Below the pieces are notes generated by a model. That model did no database searches and was not told the origin of the DNA. It saw nothing but the letters and a program-made list of their open reading frames with translations. 64,000 bases of DNA from positions 383,557-447,556 of the forward strand of contig CBDFFN010000007.1 of assembly GCA_965246795.1 (NCBI GenBank). Reading direction: 5' to 3'. The stretch is from JAJXWB01 sp965246795. Its GTDB lineage: Bacteria; Pseudomonadota; Alphaproteobacteria; Rhizobiales; Beijerinckiaceae. The translations under genes were made by a program, and so were the position numbers. Positions within the stretch are counted from its first letter, which is position 1. The number at the start of each line of letters is the position of its first letter. Below, piece by piece: positions 8,876 to 17,398 of this stretch.

Positions 8876-9490
8876 ATGAGCAGCCTGCTCGTTCCCAGCG
8901 ATGTGGCGTTCACGCCGGCAGTGAAGGCGATCCAGACGCGAAAGGGGTCGCGCTCGGCCTACGCGCGCATGGAGCAGAGTGGCGGCTGGGAGACCGAGGT
9001 CACCGACGAGCTCGCCGCCTTCGTGGCCGAGCAGCGGAGCTTCTTCATGGCAACGGCGAACGCCGAGGGTCAGCCCTACATCCAGCACCGAGGCGGGCCA
9101 CCCGGGTTCGTGCGCGTGCTCGACCACCACACCCTCGCGTTCGCCGACTTCAAGGGGAACCGGCAATACATCTCGCAGGGCAACCTGTTCGAGAACCCGA
9201 AGGTGCACCTCTTTTTCATCGACTACGTCGAGCAGCGGCGCATCAAGGTGTGGGGCACCGCCGAGGTGATCGAGAACGACCCGGCCCTGGTCGCGCGGCT
9301 GATGCCCGAGGGCTACAAGGCGCGGCCCGAGCAGGCGATGGTGATCCACGTCGACGCGTGGGACGTGAACTGTCCGCAGCACATTCCCCAGCGCCTCGAA
9401 GCGACCGACGTGGAGGCGGCACTGGCGTCGCGCGACGCGCGCATCGCAGAGCTCGAGGCCGAGGTCCGCCGTCTCGAGAAGAACGGCTGA
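8876..9490 (+). CDS. Pyridoxamine 5'-phosphate oxidase-family flavoprotein
   Basis: 204 aa from the ATG at 8876, preceded by GGAGAGG eight bases upstream. The split-barrel flavin-binding fold of the PNPOx-like family is seen in ELAAFVAEQRSFFMATANAEGQPYIQHRGG and FADFKGNRQYISQGNLFEN. The C-terminal 30 residues are a charged coiled-coil-like helix (ALASRDARIAELEAEVRRLEKN). Relatives bind FMN, heme or F420; none can be chosen from sequence. A second family member is at 13155. Confidence 0.84.
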   Translation: MSSLLVPSDVAFTPAVKAIQTRKGSRSAYARMEQSGGWETEVTDELAAFVAEQRSFFMATANAEGQPYIQHRGGPPGFVRVLDHHTLAFADFKGNRQYISQGNLFENPKVHLFFIDYVEQRRIKVWGTAEVIENDPALVARLMPEGYKARPEQAMVIHVDAWDVNCPQHIPQRLEATDVEAALASRDARIAELEAEVRRLEKNG

Positions 9491-9533
9491 CGCAGCGGCC
9501 TCGCGACGATCGGATCGATGCGATCGGAGTGGC

Positions 9534-10220
9534 TCAGCCGAAGACGGCAGAGACCTCGGTGCGCTTCTCGTAGAGCTCGAAAAAGTTCGCGGCGATATCA
9601 TTCGGATCGAGGGTGGCGTTGCCCGAATCGAACGCGGTGCCCTTCACCATTCCGGTGACCACGACCTCGCCGACGTAAACGCCTCGGCTCGCGAGCTTGG
9701 CGCTCAAGAGGCCGACCGTCTTGTGCTGCGCGGCCTTGGCGACTGCGAGGCCCATGGCGCCCCACTGCACGGCCATGGCGTCGACCTTGGGATCGTAGAA
9801 CGCAAGCCCGCCACCGGTGACGAGCACGGCGCCCTTGTTGGCCTCGAGATCCGGGAGGGCTTCCTGGGTGGCCGCGATCAGGCCATGCACGCCGAGGTCG
9901 AGCACCTTCTGCAGCTCTGCGGTCGGGGCGGTGGTGAGATCGCCAGCGGCGCCGCCATAGGCGTTCCAATGCACGATCTGGATCGGGCCGACGGCAGCGC
10001 GCACCTCCTTGACCAGCGCGCGTACGGCGTCGGTATCGGAGAGGTCGCAGGGGAAGGCTTTGGCATCGACGCCGGCCTTGCCGAGCTCGCCTGCGGCGGC
10101 GGTCAGCTTATCGGCGCTGCGCGCCACGATCGCGACGGATAGGCCACTTTCGCCAAACTTGCGGGCCACCGAATGAGAGATGCCGGGGCCATGGCCGCAC
10201 ACGAGGATGGTTCGTTTCAT
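9534..10220 (-). CDS. Atypical short-chain dehydrogenase/reductase lacking the catalytic Tyr
   Basis: 228 aa. The N-terminal Rossmann motif is LVCGHGPGISHSVARKFG, and NAYGG takes the place of the NNAG motif. In the active-site helix (MGLAVAKAAQHK) the lysine is present, but the residue four places earlier is Leu where SDR enzymes have Tyr. The fold is certain; normal SDR catalysis is doubtful. It converges with the PNPOx gene and is divergent from the methyltransferase. A second Tyr-less SDR is at 35870. Confidence 0.8.
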   Translation of the reverse strand: MKRTILVCGHGPGISHSVARKFGESGLSVAIVARSADKLTAAAGELGKAGVDAKAFPCDLSDTDAVRALVKEVRAAVGPIQIVHWNAYGGAAGDLTTAPTAELQKVLDLGVHGLIAATQEALPDLEANKGAVLVTGGGLAFYDPKVDAMAVQWGAMGLAVAKAAQHKTVGLLSAKLASRGVYVGEVVVTGMVKGTAFDSGNATLDPNDIAANFFELYEKRTEVSAVFG

Positions 10221-10297
10221 CGCCCACGACTAGCATCCAGCGGCGCGGGCCGGCGAACCACGAAACGATTCTTCACACCACGAAAAGGGAGGCCACG

Positions 10298-11092
10298 ATG
10301 GACGCGATCACACAGCTGAAAGAGAACGCCAAGAAGACGTGGTCGGGCTTCGGATCGCTCGAAGCGGTCACTGGCTCGGTCGCGCCGCGCCTGGTCGACT
10401 TCTCGGGGATCCGGGCGGGGAACGAGGTGCTCGACGTGGCCTGTGGCACCGGCGTGGTATCGCTGACGGCGGCGCGGATCGGCGCGAAGGTGACGGGCCT
10501 CGATCTCACCCCCGAGCTCGTGGAAGGCGCCAGGGCGAACGCGAAGTTGATGCGCGTCGAGGCGACGTTCCTCGAAGGTGACGTAGAAGCACTGCCGTTC
10601 GGAGACGCGGAGTTCGACGTGGTGGTCAGCCAGTTCGGGCACATGTTCGCGCCCCGGCCCGCCATTGCGATCACGGAAATGCTGCGCGTGCTCAGGCCGG
10701 GCGGCACGATTGCGTTTTCGACGTGGCCGCCCGAGCTTTGCTGGGGCCGCATGGCCGCACTCGGTGCGAAGTATGGCCCGCCGGCGCCGGAAGGAAGCGC
10801 GTCACCGATCGAATGGGGCATCCCCGACGTGGTGCGCGAGCGTCTCGGTGCGAAGGTGAAAGACCTCTCGTTCACGCGCGAGGTGCTACGCATGCAGGCG
10901 CTCAGCGTTCAGCACCTCCGCCGGTCGAGCGAGCACGTGGGCCCCACGCAGCGCCTGGTCGCCATGCTCGAGGCAAGCGATCCGGCGAAGCTGGCTGCCT
11001 ATCGCGCCGAGGCCGAGGCCATTGCCTCGATCTACTTCAAGGACAACCACCTCGAGCAGGGCTTTCTCATCACCCGCGCGACGAAGATCTAG
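10298..11092 (+). CDS. Class I SAM-dependent methyltransferase
   Basis: 264 aa with a good ribosome site (GGAGGCCACG before ATG). Motif I is VLDVACGTGVVSLTAA, motif II VTGLDLTPELVEGARANA, and motif IV/V is EFDVVVSQFGHMFAPRP followed by RVLRPGGTIAFSTW. This is the UbiE/Coq5-like methyltransferase fold acting on a small molecule; the substrate is unknown. The gene is monocistronic between a divergent SDR and a convergent hydrolase. Confidence 0.87.
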   Translation: MDAITQLKENAKKTWSGFGSLEAVTGSVAPRLVDFSGIRAGNEVLDVACGTGVVSLTAARIGAKVTGLDLTPELVEGARANAKLMRVEATFLEGDVEALPFGDAEFDVVVSQFGHMFAPRPAIAITEMLRVLRPGGTIAFSTWPPELCWGRMAALGAKYGPPAPEGSASPIEWGIPDVVRERLGAKVKDLSFTREVLRMQALSVQHLRRSSEHVGPTQRLVAMLEASDPAKLAAYRAEAEAIASIYFKDNHLEQGFLITRATKI

Positions 11093-11105
11093 CTAGCGCT
11101 CGCGC

Positions 11106-11981
11106 TCAGCCGTGCTTCACGAGCCACTCGCGGATCATCTCCATGACCGGCTTGCGGAGTGGCGCGGGCTCGTTGTGGAGCTCGTGGTAGTAGCCGTCGA
11201 ACTGGCGCAGGGTCTGATCGCGGTCGGCGGCGTTCGCATTGCTGTCGAAGATGCGCACGGTGGCGGTGTGGTCGCAGATGCGGTCGCCGGTGCCCACGTA
11301 ATAGAGCATCGGAAGCACGAGCGAGCCGATCTCGTGCTCCACGCGCGCAATCGCCGCATTCATCGCCGAGAACCAACCCGCAGTCACGACCGGCACGCGT
11401 AGATCGTCGGCCACGTAGCGCGCTACCTCTTCCGAATCGCGACAGATGGCGTCTGCCGGGATGCCCGAGGGAAGCGAGAGCTTCGGCGCGAGCTTGCCGG
11501 CGATCTTCCCGACCGCGAGCTTCAGCGGATTGACCTTCATGGTGAGGCCGAGGAGCGGGCTCGAGATGATCGCGCCCGAGAGCTTGGGCTGCGAGCGCTG
11601 GTGATCGAGCAGGTAGACGAGCGAGATGAGGCCGCCCATGCTGTGCCCATAGAGGAACCACGGCACCGCCTCGGCACCGGCGGCCTTCACTTCCTTGGCG
11701 TCGACGTCGCGCATGAGGCGGCCGAGGTCTTCGGCATAGTCCTCGAAGCGCGCGACGTGGCCGCGCGTACCGCCCGATCGGCCTAGCCCGCGATGGTCGG
11801 GGCCGAACACGAGCGCTCCGTCTTCGGCAAGCTCGCCGGCGAGGCACGCATAGCGACCCGCGTGCTCGGCGCCGCCGTGACAGACCACGACCACGCGCTT
11901 CGGCGTGCCCTCGGGGATCCACAGATCGACGTGGATCGAGGTGCCGTCGCTGGCTTCGATCGATCGGGATTCTGTGCGCAC
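11106..11981 (-). CDS. Serine aminopeptidase S33 / monoacylglycerol lipase-like hydrolase
   Basis: 291 aa from a GTG at 11981, nine bases after the upstream small gene. It has VVVVCHGGAEHAGRYACLAG, GPDHRGLGRSGG, nucleophile elbow GHSMGG, acid in YYVGTGDRICD and histidine in GYYHELHNEP. This is the Hydrolase_4 pattern of bacterial monoacylglycerol lipases and lysophospholipases. The ELHNE sequence around the catalytic histidine is diagnostic of that family. It likely shares a transcript with the 83-aa gene at 11990. Confidence 0.88.
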   Translation of the reverse strand: MRTESRSIEASDGTSIHVDLWIPEGTPKRVVVVCHGGAEHAGRYACLAGELAEDGALVFGPDHRGLGRSGGTRGHVARFEDYAEDLGRLMRDVDAKEVKAAGAEAVPWFLYGHSMGGLISLVYLLDHQRSQPKLSGAIISSPLLGLTMKVNPLKLAVGKIAGKLAPKLSLPSGIPADAICRDSEEVARYVADDLRVPVVTAGWFSAMNAAIARVEHEIGSLVLPMLYYVGTGDRICDHTATVRIFDSNANAADRDQTLRQFDGYYHELHNEPAPLRKPVMEMIREWLVKHG

Positions 11982-11989
11982 GCGCAGGC

Positions 11990-12241
11990 CTACTTGCCCG
12001 GCTCTTCTTGTTGGTGAGCCTTGGCGATCGCCGCCTTGACGTCGGACGAGACCGCGGCGAGGTCGATGATCACCTTGCCGTCGTGCACGGCGCGCACCGA
12101 CTCGGCGGGAATGTTGAAGTCGCCCGCGCCCTCGATGTCGACGACGAGCTCGTTCGGGTGGACATAGCGAACGGAGCCGAACTCCTCGCCGCCCTCCTTG
12201 GTGTAGACCTGATCTCCGACCGAAACGGCTGCCTTCGTCAT
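11990..12241 (-). CDS. Small conserved protein, unrecognised beta-barrel-like
   Basis: 83 aa, hydrophilic and without a signal or membrane segment. The first 60 residues alternate short beta-like stretches (VGDQVYTKEGGEEFGSVRY, ELVVDIEG) resembling KOW or PRC-barrel modules; the end is helical and charged. It lies just upstream of the lipase-like gene and divergent from the membrane protein at 12316. Function unknown. Confidence 0.65.
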   Translation of the reverse strand: MTKAAVSVGDQVYTKEGGEEFGSVRYVHPNELVVDIEGAGDFNIPAESVRAVHDGKVIIDLAAVSSDVKAAIAKAHQQEEPGK

Positions 12242-12315
12242 CGCTTCTCCGCTCTCTTTCCGAAAGGCGCGAGCTTAGTCGGGAAGCTCGGAAGACGCGA
12301 CGCGTAACAGGCGCC

Positions 12316-13002
12316 GTGACCGATTCCCGGGTGACCGAGGCCCCCGTCTCCATCGGAGCCGATCTCCAGGAGCTAGAGGCGGGCAAGCGGAAGCGCGCGA
12401 AGACCCTGGGCCTCGCCGGGGCTGCGATCGTGATGCTCGCGTGTGCGGCGTTCACGGTTCGCTACTTCCAGACACGCTCCGATCTGCCGCCCGTGCCCGC
12501 CGACCGGATGGCGAAGATGCAGAAGGCGCTGCCCGAGCTCGCCAACGTGGCACCCGAGCATCACAACGCGCTCGGCTTCGCAGGGCTCGCCGAGACCGAG
12601 AAGGGACGCCTGCCCGAGGTGCTCGTGGAAGCGTTCGATCAAGCCTCCAACGGCTGGCCGGGCGCGCGTTCGCGTGCGCTGCTCGAGGCGCTCGCGTCTC
12701 CCGACATCGCCAAGGAATGGAAGCGAACCTGCGCCGACCGCGACGCGCTCGCCTCGATGGTGCGCCTCACCGACGTGGATCAGGGACGCATGCTCTATGC
12801 GCAGTGCAAGCTCGACCGGCTCGGTTTCCTCTCGGCAGACGAGGCGGCGCGCGTCGAAGGCCCGGTGCTCGCAGCGACTTCGCTCGTCCACGATTATTTG
12901 AAGCGGCACAATACGTTGACCGAGACCGAGGTTGCGCTTCTTCGTCTCGCTGCCGTCGATTCGCTGGTGCACGCCAAGGAACAGAAGGCCTTTCGCTTCT
13001 GA
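12316..13002 (+). CDS. Unrecognised single-pass membrane protein
   Basis: 228 aa from a GTG. A short basic cytoplasmic N-terminus (GKRKRAK) is followed by one membrane helix (TLGLAGAAIVMLACAAFTV). The remainder is a helical soluble domain, probably periplasmic, with two cysteines (RTCADRD and AQCKLDR) that could form a disulfide. No family recognised. It faces the small gene at 12241 with a 74-base divergent promoter region. Confidence 0.7.
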   Translation: MTDSRVTEAPVSIGADLQELEAGKRKRAKTLGLAGAAIVMLACAAFTVRYFQTRSDLPPVPADRMAKMQKALPELANVAPEHHNALGFAGLAETEKGRLPEVLVEAFDQASNGWPGARSRALLEALASPDIAKEWKRTCADRDALASMVRLTDVDQGRMLYAQCKLDRLGFLSADEAARVEGPVLAATSLVHDYLKRHNTLTETEVALLRLAAVDSLVHAKEQKAFRF

Positions 13003-13072
13003 TCGCGTCGCTCTCGGACACGCAGCAGATCGCGTCACTGAGGCACAAGATCCCGAGGGTCGAGTGCGCCGA

Positions 13073-13088
13073 GGCTCGAAATCGAGCC
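13073..13088. other. Short hairpin after the membrane-protein gene
   Basis: GGCTCG-AAAT-CGAGCC is a perfect six-base stem with a four-base loop, 70 bases after the upstream stop and 67 before the next start. A second small hairpin (GTGGG-CCTA-CCCAC) follows near 13122. It could be a weak terminator or 5' leader structure. Confidence 0.3.
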
Positions 13089-13154
13089 TGGCTCGCGAGG
13101 TACGGCGCTTGCTCGGTGCGTGGGCCTACCCACCCAGACCCGAGAGGCAGAGCC

Positions 13155-13658
13155 ATGACGAGCGCCGAGAAAGACACCCCCCGCGAGAAGGTCATCGACA
13201 TCATGAAGGGCTTCGACACGGCGATGCTCGCGACCCACAAGGGCGAGGGTCTGCACGCGCGCCCGATGGCCGTGGTCGAGGTGCGCGACGACGGCACCAC
13301 CGTGTTCATCACCGGCGTCTCGTCACCCAAGGTGAAGGAGATCGAGGCCGAGACGAAGGTCTTCGTCATGATGCAGGGCAAGACCCAGTTCGTCTCGACC
13401 AATGGTCGGGCCCGTGTCTCGAATGATCGCGCGCTCATTACCAAGCTCTGGAAAGAGCCCTGGCGCGTGTGGTTTCCCGACGGAGCCGAAGACCCGTCCA
13501 TCCGGCTCATCGAAGTCTCGCCCGTCGAGGCCGAGTACTGGGACAACAGCGGCGCGGAAGGCCTGAAGTATGCCTTCGAAGCGGTGAAGGCCTACGTGAA
13601 GGGCGAGACGCCCGACGTCAGCGACCACGAGATGCACGACAAGGTCCGCATGGGCTGA
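13155..13658 (+). CDS. Pyridoxamine 5'-phosphate oxidase-family protein (general stress protein 26-like)
   Basis: 167 aa from the ATG in AGCCATGACGAGC; AGAGGCAG lies upstream. The sequence follows the GSP26 type of the flavin split-barrel family: IMKGFDTAMLATHKGEGLHARPM, VFITGVSSPKVKEIE, TKVFVMMQGKTQFVS and LWKEPWRVWFPDG. Relatives bind FMN or FAD and are linked with general stress; the reaction is not established. Confidence 0.85.
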   Translation: MTSAEKDTPREKVIDIMKGFDTAMLATHKGEGLHARPMAVVEVRDDGTTVFITGVSSPKVKEIEAETKVFVMMQGKTQFVSTNGRARVSNDRALITKLWKEPWRVWFPDGAEDPSIRLIEVSPVEAEYWDNSGAEGLKYAFEAVKAYVKGETPDVSDHEMHDKVRMG

Positions 13659-13667
13659 CGAGCTTCC

Positions 13668-14054
13668 TCAAACCCAACGCTGCACCGACGCGGCGGTGTC
13701 GTCGGGAGCAGTGTTGAAGCAGAGCTTCGCCTGGGGCGCCTTGTCGTGGATCACGTTGATCAGCTTCTCGAACAGCGAGAAGAGCGGAGCGATCGTGCGA
13801 ATTCCCGCGCCGACGAGGATGCAATCGATCGCTTTCGACTCGAGTGCGTTGGACACCACCTCGACCGCCGTTTCGCCGCGATCGATCAGCAGCCAGCTCG
13901 CGTCATAGCCGAGATCACGCAGGCGCTTTTCGTCGGCGGCGAGACCGGCGCGCAAGGTGGGCTCGTCGAGCTTCGTGGGGAGCGACGCATAGTCGACCAC
14001 CTTGGGGTCGAGACCGATGAGGATGACCTTCTTGCCCTTCGTCATGCGGCGCAT
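13668..14054 (-). CDS. Conserved hypothetical Rossmann-like protein
   Basis: 128 aa, or 125 from the ATG at 14045. KKVILIGLDPKVVDYASLP starts a beta-alpha fold, and CILVGAGIRTIAPLFSLFEKLINVIHDKAPQAKLCFNT looks like a second beta-alpha unit ending in a substrate pocket. No catalytic motif is identifiable. It converges on the PNPOx-like gene, nine bases away. Confidence 0.65.
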   Translation of the reverse strand: MRRMTKGKKVILIGLDPKVVDYASLPTKLDEPTLRAGLAADEKRLRDLGYDASWLLIDRGETAVEVVSNALESKAIDCILVGAGIRTIAPLFSLFEKLINVIHDKAPQAKLCFNTAPDDTAASVQRWV

Positions 14055-14094
14055 CTCAGCACTGCACGGGCCACCGCGCCACCACTCGCGTCGA

Positions 14095-15798
14095 CTAGGC
14101 TTCGATCACGATATCGGTGACGGGCCTGGCTTGGCAGGCAAGCACGAGGTGCTTCCTGCGGTCGTCGTCGGTGAGGGCGTCTTGCACATCCATGACGACG
14201 CGTCCGCTGAGGAGCTTGGTCTTGCACTGACCGCAGATGCCGGAGCGGCAGTCGTAGGGGATGTCGACACCCACTTCTTCGGCGGCCTCGAGCAGAGTCT
14301 CGCCATTCTCGACGCTGGCGCTGGTGCCCGAGGTGGCGAACTGCACGCTGGCGCCGCCGGTGCGAGATGGTGCCTGGTCGGTTTCTGCGCGTAGCTCGTC
14401 GCCGAAGCTCTCCGACGCTGCGGGGGCGCGGGGAGGGGACACGAAGGCTTCGAGATGCACGTTCTCGGGTGGCACGCCGAGCCCGGCGAGCAATGCCTTC
14501 ATGCCTTCCATCATCGGGTCGGGGCCGCAGAGGAAGACGGGTGTCTCGCGCAAGCGAGGTGCCAGGCGTTCGAGCCATGAAGCGGTGATCTGCCCGCGCG
14601 CGCCGGCCCAGTCGCTGCCGTCGGGCTCGCGCGTCAACGTGATGGAGACATGGACGTTGGAATGGCGCGCCTCGAGGTCCGCCAGCTCCCTGGCGAACAC
14701 GATGTCGGCCTGGGTCTTGGTGGAGAAGACGAGCTCGATCTCACCCGGCCAGCTCCGGTCGGTGAGCGCGCGCAGCATCGACATGACGGGCGTGATGCCG
14801 ACGCCGCCGGCGATGAGGAGCACCCGCGAGGCACCTTTCCCGTCGAAGACGAATCGCCCTGCGGGCGCCGTGACCTCGAACGTGGCGCCCTCGCGAAGCG
14901 CGCCGTGGAGATGATTGGAGGCAACGCCCTGATCCGCCTTCTTGACGGTGATCTCGCAGTAGTCGTGCTGGGCGGGTGACGAGGCGATGGTGTAGGAGCG
15001 ATTGACTCGCTTGCCGTCGACCTGGAGCGCGATATTGAGGTACTGGCCGGGGAGGTGGGTGAACGGCAGCTTTCCTCCCCCCTGCGCGACGAACCGGAAG
15101 GTGCGAACGTCGTGTGTCTCGTCGATGGTGCGGTCGATGCGCAGGATGCCCGACCAGGGCTTTTTCTTCGCCCGCCGACGTTTGTCGACGAAATGGGCGA
15201 CGACGCGAAAGCCGAGCAGACCACCGAGCAGGCTGGCGAACACGATGGGCTGACGGAGGTCGGATTTGACGAGGAGGATGTAATGGATCGCGCCGAGGGT
15301 GGTCGCGACGTAGCTCAGTCGATGCAGGCGCTTCCAGCGGCGCGGGCCGAGGAGGGTGATCATGCGGTCGGCCGACGTCACTGCCAGTGGAACGAAGAGG
15401 AGCAAGCCAATGGTTCCGAGCTGCAGGTAACGCCGCGTGAGGATCTCGTGCACCGTCGACGAAACACTGGCCTCGCGATCGAAGACGAAGAAGATCGCGA
15501 AGTGCACCGACAGATAGAAGAACCCATAGAGGCCCAATGATCGCCGGCTCGCTACCAGCTCGGGCCAGCCGAGCACGCGCTTGAGCGGCGTGATCACGAG
15601 CGAGAGCACGAAGAAGAGCAACGCGAGCAGGCCGGTGGTGTGGAGGGCGAAGTTGACGCCATTGGCACCGAGGCGATGCTTCCAGGCGTCGTAGGCGAGG
15701 AGCACCAAGGGCACCGCACCATTGAGCCACACGAGCCGCCGCAAGAGGCCGGGGTCGGGGTGGAACCGAGCGACCGGCTGCGCCTCAGTAATTCGCAC
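14095..15798 (-). CDS. msrQ: MsrQ-type heme membrane subunit fused to flavodoxin reductase and 2Fe-2S ferredoxin domains
   Basis: 567 aa from a GTG at 15798 that overlaps the msrP stop by 14 bases, so translation is probably coupled. Residues about 1-215 hold the ferric-reductase-like membrane bundle with histidines in LSVHFAIF, KRLHRLSY and GAIHYILL (heme b ligands in MsrQ). Then comes an FNR module: FAD motif RSYTIASSP, NAD motif LLIAGGVGITPVMSML and CGPDPMMEGM. The C-terminal 85 residues are a plant-type ferredoxin, CRSGICGQC plus LACQA. In Escherichia coli MsrQ is a separate 200-aa protein fed by Fre or the quinone pool. Here the electron path NAD(P)H-FAD-2Fe-2S-heme is in one chain. Confidence 0.87.
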   Translation of the reverse strand: MRITEAQPVARFHPDPGLLRRLVWLNGAVPLVLLAYDAWKHRLGANGVNFALHTTGLLALLFFVLSLVITPLKRVLGWPELVASRRSLGLYGFFYLSVHFAIFFVFDREASVSSTVHEILTRRYLQLGTIGLLLFVPLAVTSADRMITLLGPRRWKRLHRLSYVATTLGAIHYILLVKSDLRQPIVFASLLGGLLGFRVVAHFVDKRRRAKKKPWSGILRIDRTIDETHDVRTFRFVAQGGGKLPFTHLPGQYLNIALQVDGKRVNRSYTIASSPAQHDYCEITVKKADQGVASNHLHGALREGATFEVTAPAGRFVFDGKGASRVLLIAGGVGITPVMSMLRALTDRSWPGEIELVFSTKTQADIVFARELADLEARHSNVHVSITLTREPDGSDWAGARGQITASWLERLAPRLRETPVFLCGPDPMMEGMKALLAGLGVPPENVHLEAFVSPPRAPAASESFGDELRAETDQAPSRTGGASVQFATSGTSASVENGETLLEAAEEVGVDIPYDCRSGICGQCKTKLLSGRVVMDVQDALTDDDRRKHLVLACQARPVTDIVIEA

Positions 15799-16747
15799 GG
15801 AGGTCCATTCCTGCGTAGAGATTGGCGACCTGCGCCGCATAGCCATTGAATGGTAGCGTGGCGCGCCGACCGCCCTCGCCGATGCGCTGCTCGGTAGCCT
15901 GGCTCCAGCGCGGGTGGTCTACCTCGGGGTTCACGTTGGCGTAGAAACCATATTCGCTGGGCGCCTGCAGGTTCCAGGTGCTCGGCGGCATCTTGTCGGT
16001 GAGCGTGATCTTCACGATCGACTTGATGCCCTTGAATCCATACTTCCAGGGCACGACGAGCCGAACCGGCGCGCCGTCTTGCGGCGGCAGCTCGCGCCCA
16101 TAAAGACCGACGGCGAGGATGGCGAGCGGATGCATGGCCTCGTCGAGACGAAGGCCCTCCACGTAGGGCCATTCGAGCACGGCCGCCTTCTGCCCGGGCA
16201 TTCGCTTCGGATCGTGCAGGGTCTCGAATGCAACGAAGCGCGCATCGCCGGTGGGTTGGACGAACTCGAGCAGCTTGGCGAGCGGCACGCCCGCCCAGGG
16301 GACGACCATCGACCATGCTTCGACGCAGCGCATGCGGTAGATGCGCTCCTCGACAGGCGCGACCTTGCGCAGATCGTCGAGGTCGAGGGTGCGCGGTGAG
16401 CTCACGAGCCCGCCCACCTCGATCTTCCAGCCCTGGGTGTCGAAGCCCCGAGCCTTCGCGGCGACCGATTCCTTGTCGGTCGAGAACTCGTAGAAGTTGT
16501 TGTAGTTGGTGATGTCGGCGAGCGAGGTGGTCGCCTCGCCCTCGACCTTGAAACCGCTCGAGGCATCGTCGGCACTCAAGACGCCGCCGAGCTCCTTGGT
16601 GGTGGTGACCTCGTTGCCGACGCGGTTCACCAGCCGGTAGAGACCGCCCGTCGCGACCGCGCTCGCGGCGACGATGCCTCCACGGATCAGCCTGCGCCGA
16701 TTGAAGTAGACTTCGGGCGGCGTGATCTCGTCTTGGGGTTCGCTCAT
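15785..16747 (-). CDS. msrP: Protein-methionine-sulfoxide reductase catalytic subunit MsrP
   Basis: 320 aa, typical of YedY/MsrP. A twin-arginine signal (YFNRRRLIRGGIVAASAVATGG) sends it folded to the periplasm. The molybdopterin ligand cysteine is in RMRCVEAWSMVVPWAG, and VPWKYGFKGIKSI and MPPSTWNLQAPSEYGFYANVNP are near-invariant MsrP segments. It reduces methionine sulfoxide in envelope proteins using electrons from the downstream MsrQ fusion, whose start overlaps its stop. A DUF1993 gene lies 83 bases upstream on the same strand. Confidence 0.94.
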   Translation of the reverse strand: MSEPQDEITPPEVYFNRRRLIRGGIVAASAVATGGLYRLVNRVGNEVTTTKELGGVLSADDASSGFKVEGEATTSLADITNYNNFYEFSTDKESVAAKARGFDTQGWKIEVGGLVSSPRTLDLDDLRKVAPVEERIYRMRCVEAWSMVVPWAGVPLAKLLEFVQPTGDARFVAFETLHDPKRMPGQKAAVLEWPYVEGLRLDEAMHPLAILAVGLYGRELPPQDGAPVRLVVPWKYGFKGIKSIVKITLTDKMPPSTWNLQAPSEYGFYANVNPEVDHPRWSQATEQRIGEGGRRATLPFNGYAAQVANLYAGMDLRANY

Positions 16748-16830
16748 GACGCAGGCTCCGGTGCCCGAGTCTACGTTGCGCGAGCCCAGGGGTTTCGGCC
16801 TTTCGGCGATGGTTCCCGGAGGCGTCGCCT

Positions 16831-17349
16831 TCAGGGAGCCGGCTTTTGCGTGAGCTTGCCGAGGTAGTCGCGCTTGCCGATGGGAACGCCGTTGTGACGG
16901 AGCACCGCGTAGACATGGGTGAGGTGGAAGTAGAAGTTCGGCACCACGTGCTCCACGAAATAGTCGGCGCCGGTCATCGTCTTTCCTTCCCAGCGCGGCT
17001 GCGTGATCGAGCGCGTCGCGCTGCCCTCGAAGTCCTTTTCGGTGAAGGTATCGAGGTAGCCGCGCACGGCGGTGACGCGGGCGCGAAGCTCGTCGAGTGT
17101 GGTCTCGGTGTCGGGATAGACGGGCGCGTCTTTTCCGGTGAGTCGTGAGGCGCCGAGCTTGGCCGTGTCACAGGCGGTCTGCACCTGGCGGGCAAAGGCG
17201 AACTGGTCGGGCGAGAGCCGGAACGTCAGGTAGCTGTTCGGGTCGAACGACTTGCTCTTGGCGTATTCGGCGGCCTTCTCGAGCCAGGTGTCGAGCTGAC
17301 CGAGCTGCTTGTTCATCTGTGCGAAAATCTCTTTGTACATACGGCGCAT
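16831..17349 (-). CDS. DUF1993 family protein (DinB-like four-helix fold)
   Basis: 172 aa. It matches DUF1993 in its layout: MYKEIFAQMNKQLGQLDTWLEKAAEYA, SFDPNSYLTFRLSPDQFAFARQVQTACDTAK, TGADYFVEHVVPNFYFHLTHVYAVLRHNG. The helical bundle and the late histidines resemble DinB-type metal-binding proteins. Function unknown. It is upstream of msrP on the same strand and may be cotranscribed. Confidence 0.83.
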   Translation of the reverse strand: MRRMYKEIFAQMNKQLGQLDTWLEKAAEYAKSKSFDPNSYLTFRLSPDQFAFARQVQTACDTAKLGASRLTGKDAPVYPDTETTLDELRARVTAVRGYLDTFTEKDFEGSATRSITQPRWEGKTMTGADYFVEHVVPNFYFHLTHVYAVLRHNGVPIGKRDYLGKLTQKPAP

Positions 17350-17398
17350 GCTACGCGATCAGCGCTCGGGTCGCTCGCGCGACATCATTCGTTTCTTC

